NCBI GenBank assembly: GCA_018613035.1 | Contig: JAGGRA010000007.1 | Span: 1-41,824 of the forward strand | Length of the DNA stretch: 41,824 nucleotides | Direction: 5' to 3' | Source of the DNA: Pseudomonas sp. ISL-84 | GTDB taxonomy: Bacteria > Bacillota > Bacilli > Bacillales > Cytobacillaceae | In this document: one piece after another, positions 38,069-41,824 of the stretch | Layout of the letters: each line of letters starts with the position of its first letter | Position numbering within the stretch: the first letter of the stretch is position 1 | Program-made: the position numbers and the translations under genes | Notes under the pieces: model-generated | What the model saw: only the letters and a program-made list of their open reading frames with translations | The model's database searches: none | Told to the model about the DNA's origin: nothing

Positions 38069-39499
38069 ATGCTAGCAGCAAAGAACAGCTACAGAATTGA
38101 AAAAGATTTTCTTGGCTCTAAGGAAGTTCCTGCCGATGCCTATTATGGCGTTCAGACTCTTCGTGCAGTTGAAAACTTTCCGATTACCGGCTACAGAATT
38201 CATCCGGAGTTAATCAAGGCAATGGCGATGGTGAAAAAGGCGGCGGCCATGGCGAATATGGAAGTTAAGCGGCTTTACTCAGGCATCGGAGACGCGATCG
38301 TCCAGGCAGCGGATGAAATGATTGAAGGAAAGTGGCATGATCAGGTCATTGTTGACCCGATTCAGGGCGGTGCCGGAACGTCTATTAATATGAATATGAA
38401 TGAAATTCTTGCTAACCGTGCGATTGAACTAATGGGCCATGAAAAAGGCGATTATACGCATTGCAGCCCGAATACACATGTCAATATGTCACAATCAACG
38501 AATGATGCCTTTCCGACAGCGATGCATATCTCTGTTTTAAATCTGTTGGATCAATTAATCCCGACAATGGAATATATGCATTCGGTTTTCCTTGAAAAGT
38601 CAAAGGAATTCAATCATGTGATTAAAATGGGGCGGACTCATCTTCAGGATGCGGTTCCGATCCGGCTTGGCCAGGAGTTTGAAGCATACAGCCGTGTCAT
38701 TGCACGGGACATTAAGCGAATTAAACAATCCAAACAGCACTTATATGAATTAAACATGGGGGCAACGGCAGTTGGAACCGGACTAAATGCCAGCCCTAAA
38801 TATATTGACTTAGTCGTGAAGCACATTGCCGACATCAGCGGATTGCCATTTACAGGAGCAGAACATCTTGTAGATGCAACGCAGAATACGGATTCTTATA
38901 CAGAAGTCTCCGGAGCATTGAAAATCTGCATGATCAACATGTCAAAAATCGCGAATGACTTACGGTTAATGGCTTCTGGTCCACGGGCTGGGCTTGGAGA
39001 AATTTCACTTCCTGCCAGACAGCCGGGTTCTTCCATTATGCCGGGAAAAGTAAACCCTGTGCTGCCTGAGCTTATCAACCAGGTTGCTTTCCAAGTGATC
39101 GGCAATGATCACACCATCTCTCTTGCATCTGAAGCCGGACAGCTTGAATTGAATGTCATGGAGCCAGTCTTGATTTTTAACCTTCTTCAATCGATCAGCA
39201 TTATGAATAATGCTTTTAATACTTTTACTGAGCATTGTGTAAAAGGAATCGAAGCCAATGAAGACAGGCTGAAGGAATATGTAGAGAAGAGTGTTGGCAT
39301 CATTACCGCGGTTAACCCTCACCTCGGATATGAAGTAGTATCCAGAATTGCGAGGGAAGCTATTTTAACTGGATCTCCAATCAGGGAACTATGCTTAAAA
39401 TATGATGTTTTAACAGAAGAAGAGCTTGATTTAATATTAGATCCATATGAAATGACGGATCCTGGCATCGCAGGTGCTGCGCTGCTGGAAAGAGACTAA
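38069..39499 (+). CDS. aspA: Aspartate ammonia-lyase (aspartase)
   Basis: A 476-residue member of the aspartase/fumarase superfamily from ATG 38069, ten bases after AAAGGAG; ATG 38060 is too close to that site. It converts L-aspartate to fumarate and ammonia as a homotetramer. Motifs: IEKDFLGSKEVPADAYYGVQTLRA, HCSPNTHVNMSQSTNDAFPTAMH, and the signature GSSIMPGKVNP whose flexible loop holds the catalytic Ser. The N-terminal EKDFLGSKEVPADAYYG wording is of the aspartase type rather than class II fumarase. It stands alone between a promoter and a terminator. Confidence 0.92.
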   Translation: MLAAKNSYRIEKDFLGSKEVPADAYYGVQTLRAVENFPITGYRIHPELIKAMAMVKKAAAMANMEVKRLYSGIGDAIVQAADEMIEGKWHDQVIVDPIQGGAGTSINMNMNEILANRAIELMGHEKGDYTHCSPNTHVNMSQSTNDAFPTAMHISVLNLLDQLIPTMEYMHSVFLEKSKEFNHVIKMGRTHLQDAVPIRLGQEFEAYSRVIARDIKRIKQSKQHLYELNMGATAVGTGLNASPKYIDLVVKHIADISGLPFTGAEHLVDATQNTDSYTEVSGALKICMINMSKIANDLRLMASGPRAGLGEISLPARQPGSSIMPGKVNPVLPELINQVAFQVIGNDHTISLASEAGQLELNVMEPVLIFNLLQSISIMNNAFNTFTEHCVKGIEANEDRLKEYVEKSVGIITAVNPHLGYEVVSRIAREAILTGSPIRELCLKYDVLTEEELDLILDPYEMTDPGIAGAALLERD

Positions 39500-39506
39500 A
39501 TGGAAG

Positions 39507-39544
39507 TGCCTGTCTCCACATGCTTTGTGGGGACAGGCATTTTT
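39507..39544 (+). terminator. Terminator of aspA (TGCCTGTC-type)
   Basis: TGCCTGTCTCCACA (39507-39520), loop TGCTT, TGTGGGGACAGGCA (39526-39539) with one G-T pair, then five T residues. The bottom of the stem is shared with the hairpin at 37912. Confidence 0.9.
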
Positions 39545-39763
39545 GTGTGCGTTATTGAACGAAGTTTTTATTATTTGAGCGGCTTGGTGTTTCATTAATC
39601 CTTTTCGGCGACCATCTTCCCGGGATTTCATTTGATATGGTCTTCATGAACCCTTAAAATTAGTGCCTGACCACACATACATGGCACCACAACATATATC
39701 AAATATCAAACTTCAAACAGTATACTACTGTCACTCTCCCAAAGGGTATTAAGAAGCCTCTCC

Positions 39764-40072
39764 CTATCTATCCCCAACCGGATACTTCATCCCATTCTTC
39801 AAAATCTTCTCTTCCACAATCTTTTTGACATCCAACCCGAGGTCGGAACATAGCATGAGTGAGTAGATCAAAACATCAGCGATTTCTTCACGGATGTTTT
39901 CTTTATTTTCTATAAGTGCTTCTTCGCTGCTGATCCATTGAAAGTCTTCCAGTAGTTCTGCTGCTTCGATTGAGATGGAGATGGCGAGATCCTTAGGATT
40001 GTGGTATTTTCTCCAGTTTCGTTCATCTCTAAATTCATTGATGGATTGAATTAGGCTTTGGATATCGCTCAT
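39764..40072 (-). CDS. MazG-like NTP pyrophosphohydrolase
   Basis: A 102-residue single-domain protein of the all-alpha NTP pyrophosphohydrolase (MazG/RS21-C6) superfamily, which hydrolyses nucleoside triphosphates to monophosphate and pyrophosphate. The metal-binding motif is complete: IEAAELLEDFQW with Glu36, Glu39 and Glu42, then REEIADVLIYSLML with Glu63 and Asp66. RNWRKYHNPKDLAISISIEA matches the canonical N-terminus. Its ATG overlaps the stop codon of the GIY-YIG/DUF2075 gene by four bases (ATGA), so both are one transcript and translationally coupled. It is half the size of tandem MazG. It may remove aberrant (d)NTPs or lower nucleotide pools during stress. Confidence 0.9.
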   Translation of the reverse strand: MSDIQSLIQSINEFRDERNWRKYHNPKDLAISISIEAAELLEDFQWISSEEALIENKENIREEIADVLIYSLMLCSDLGLDVKKIVEEKILKNGMKYPVGDR

Positions 40073-41715
40073 GATTTTTTTCTCCTTTGTAACTCGAGTA
40101 GTTTCTGTCTTAATTTTGGGTCTGTTGCATAAATATAGAGGCCGTGGATGCCTCGTTTCATTAGGACGTTAATAGAATTTAATATAATTTCCTCTTTGAT
40201 TGCCTGGTTCTTTTCAGTTGACAGATCTGTACGAGATATGAATGCACCTGTATCTTTGTATTTGGATGGATCTATAAACAGTTTATCTTTTTGTTCATCA
40301 TAGCTTACAGATGGGCCAAGGATAACGCCAACGTAATTCAGGTCAAATCCCTGAACGGTATAAATTGAGCCAACCTCTTTAATGGAATCCGGATTTTCCG
40401 CCCATGTCACATTATCCTGTGTGCTATTCCAAGGCATGTTGATTCCTTCTTCATCGACAATGTACGTCTTCTTATCTTTTTTATGTAAATAATCAAAGGT
40501 CGAGACAATTCGAGAAAGGCCGACTTCATCATTTTTGTTTTCAATTGCGGCCTTAAATGTCCCAGCCTCTTCAAAGATTTTAAGCTCAAAAGAGGAGTCT
40601 TCTTTGGATGGAAAAGGTAATATTTCCTTTGCCACAAAGCGGTCGATCCACTGAATTGTTTCGGGATTCGCATTCATTCTCATTTGGTCAGTAAGCTTGA
40701 CAGTTTTCGCATTATACTGGTTTATGATTTCCTCGAGCAGCCTATCGTTCCAATAGCTCTTAATCTTAAGCACTTGTTTTGGATCAAAGATGACAATGGT
40801 GATTTTACTGCGTTTAATGATCTCATCCAGCTGGTTTTGATAGCGGAAATTGTTGTAGGAATCTTCTTTTGTCAGAAGCAGATGAGCTTCGTCTATTAAA
40901 ACAATATCTGCAGTTGCTCCAGTCTTACTTTTTTCATTAATAAACGGTGTTGGTTTCATGAGGCTCTTTTTCTTTAAATTAGGCAAGCTGTTAGCAATGC
41001 TCTTATAGGTTTTCAGCATCTCACCGTGATTCACCAGCAAGTAATTGTCGGTACAGTGTAGAGGAGAACTATCATCCTTAGCCAAATCCTGAATCGTATT
41101 AAACAGGGAACTTAACAAAACACTTTTGCCTGTGCCGGCATCTCCTTCGATCGCAATAACATGATTTCCTTCCTTCTGGATATGTTCAAAACAGAAATCC
41201 AGGATTTCATATTTTATATCGAGCTGTTGTGGTGAGAGCTCCTTATAGGGAGACAACTTATAAATGTCTTTGTTCCTTAGGTTCTCAAGGGTATCGCTCA
41301 CAATCCTCTCTTCTCTAAGCTTTTCCCAAATCACTTGAAAAAGTTCTTCATTATAAAAGGCCTTTTCATAGTAATTATGCATCACTCGGGATCTGGTCTG
41401 GGAGACATTTTGCAGCTGGTAGTGGTTGTCGGCAATAATATAGTTAATCAGATTCGACTCAATATTGTAAGTCGCCGATTGATTAAATTTCTCATGTCCA
41501 ATTAAGATAGTGCGGTTTAAACTCTTCCTCCTTTTATCCTCTATATGATTCTTCAGCCTCCGTGCAGCTTGGACAGTTTGTCCGATGTATGCAGACGGCC
41601 GTTTGTTTTCGTTATAAAGTATATAAACAATCGGATAGTTGTTTAAATGCAGCGTCTTTACAGTATGCACCTGGTCGGGAGTAAAATCTCTTTTTTCAAA
41701 CACAAGCTCATTCAT
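40069..41715 (-). CDS. GIY-YIG nuclease domain fused to a DUF2075 SF1-like helicase
   Basis: A 548-residue cytosolic protein. Residues about 25-95 form a GIY-YIG nuclease domain: IVYILYN (29-35), AYIGQT (42-47), Arg53 in ARRLKNH, and Glu86 in YNIESNLINYI. A linker of about 60 residues follows. Residues about 160-548 are the DUF2075 domain with Walker A GDAGTGKS (191-198), Walker B IVLIDEAH (271-278), FDPKQVL (310-316), LTDQMRMN (341-348, Arg346), IYTVQGFDLNYVGV (451-464) and the late LMKRGIHGLYIYATD (518-532), all SF1-helicase-like. Every key motif is present. Such nuclease-helicase fusions occur in defence or repair contexts. The next gene downstream, overlapping by ATGA, encodes a MazG-like enzyme. 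The ribosome binding site is AGAGG. Confidence 0.88.
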   Translation of the reverse strand: MNELVFEKRDFTPDQVHTVKTLHLNNYPIVYILYNENKRPSAYIGQTVQAARRLKNHIEDKRRKSLNRTILIGHEKFNQSATYNIESNLINYIIADNHYQLQNVSQTRSRVMHNYYEKAFYNEELFQVIWEKLREERIVSDTLENLRNKDIYKLSPYKELSPQQLDIKYEILDFCFEHIQKEGNHVIAIEGDAGTGKSVLLSSLFNTIQDLAKDDSSPLHCTDNYLLVNHGEMLKTYKSIANSLPNLKKKSLMKPTPFINEKSKTGATADIVLIDEAHLLLTKEDSYNNFRYQNQLDEIIKRSKITIVIFDPKQVLKIKSYWNDRLLEEIINQYNAKTVKLTDQMRMNANPETIQWIDRFVAKEILPFPSKEDSSFELKIFEEAGTFKAAIENKNDEVGLSRIVSTFDYLHKKDKKTYIVDEEGINMPWNSTQDNVTWAENPDSIKEVGSIYTVQGFDLNYVGVILGPSVSYDEQKDKLFIDPSKYKDTGAFISRTDLSTEKNQAIKEEIILNSINVLMKRGIHGLYIYATDPKLRQKLLELQRRKKS

Positions 41716-41824
41716 TGGTTCGCCTCTGTATCATTTTTAAATAATAGTATCATATTTTAGAAGGTTATTAACAAATATTGGGCAAGGATACCGTTGCCTG
41801 ACCCACTGGCCTTGCATTAATGTA

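Noticed and set aside
1..41824. CRISPR arrays, tRNA or rRNA genes, intact insertion sequences
   Set aside because: I looked for regularly spaced direct repeats, tRNA-like CCA-ended cloverleaf segments and transposase motifs and saw none; the only mobile-element trace is the intron end at 1-48.

Overview
The window looks like chromosome of a low-GC Gram-positive Bacillaceae member. The evidence is strong purine-rich ribosome binding sites, ECF sigma/anti-sigma architecture, Bacillus-type Fur boxes (TGATAATnATTATCA) and a full asbABCDEF petrobactin cluster. Petrobactin clusters are best known from the B. cereus/B. anthracis group but also occur in other Bacillaceae such as Cytobacillus-like lineages. 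I cannot fix the species from sequence alone. I see no tRNA, rRNA, CRISPR array or intact insertion sequence.

Layout. 1-48: the 3' tip of a group II intron (end of domain V plus domain VI) abutting the stop codon of a DJ-1/PfpI-family gene (49-729, minus). 1080-2446: an ECF sigma factor and its membrane anti-sigma factor behind an ECF-type promoter. 2493-2586: five helically phased repeats. 2716-4301: a membrane protein and a two-domain YtkA-like lipoprotein that meet at a bidirectional terminator. 4433-6892 (minus): an envelope operon of polysaccharide deacetylase, a DedA protein broken by one base, and an MGDG-synthase-like glycosyltransferase.

7076-26257 is a large iron-acquisition island. 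A minus-strand ABC operon (ATPase, binding lipoprotein, two FecCD permeases) is divergent from a ferredoxin-NADP reductase-like gene, with a Fur box for each. Next come an MFS exporter divergent from an IsdG/HmoA-like haem monooxygenase, a second FecCD pair divergent from a Btr-like AraC regulator fused to a binding-protein domain, a second binding lipoprotein, and asbABCDEF. I found five Fur-box loci, one in each promoter region. The island plausibly makes, exports, imports, senses and reduces one catechol-citrate siderophore system. It encodes only one ATPase for two permease pairs.

26290-30442: a small YkuJ-like protein, an SDR/ArsR operon with a clear promoter-operator, a BmrA-like multidrug ABC exporter and a DUF3298 protein. 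30766-37724: a glucitol/sorbitol PTS operon in the gutFRMCBA order known from lactobacilli, extended by a fructose-6-phosphate-aldolase-like gene and a Cof-type HAD phosphatase. 38069-39499: aspartate ammonia-lyase. 39764-41715 (minus): a two-gene operon of a GIY-YIG/DUF2075 helicase and a MazG-like NTP pyrophosphohydrolase. It looks like a nucleic-acid surveillance or defence module and is the least explained gene pair here.
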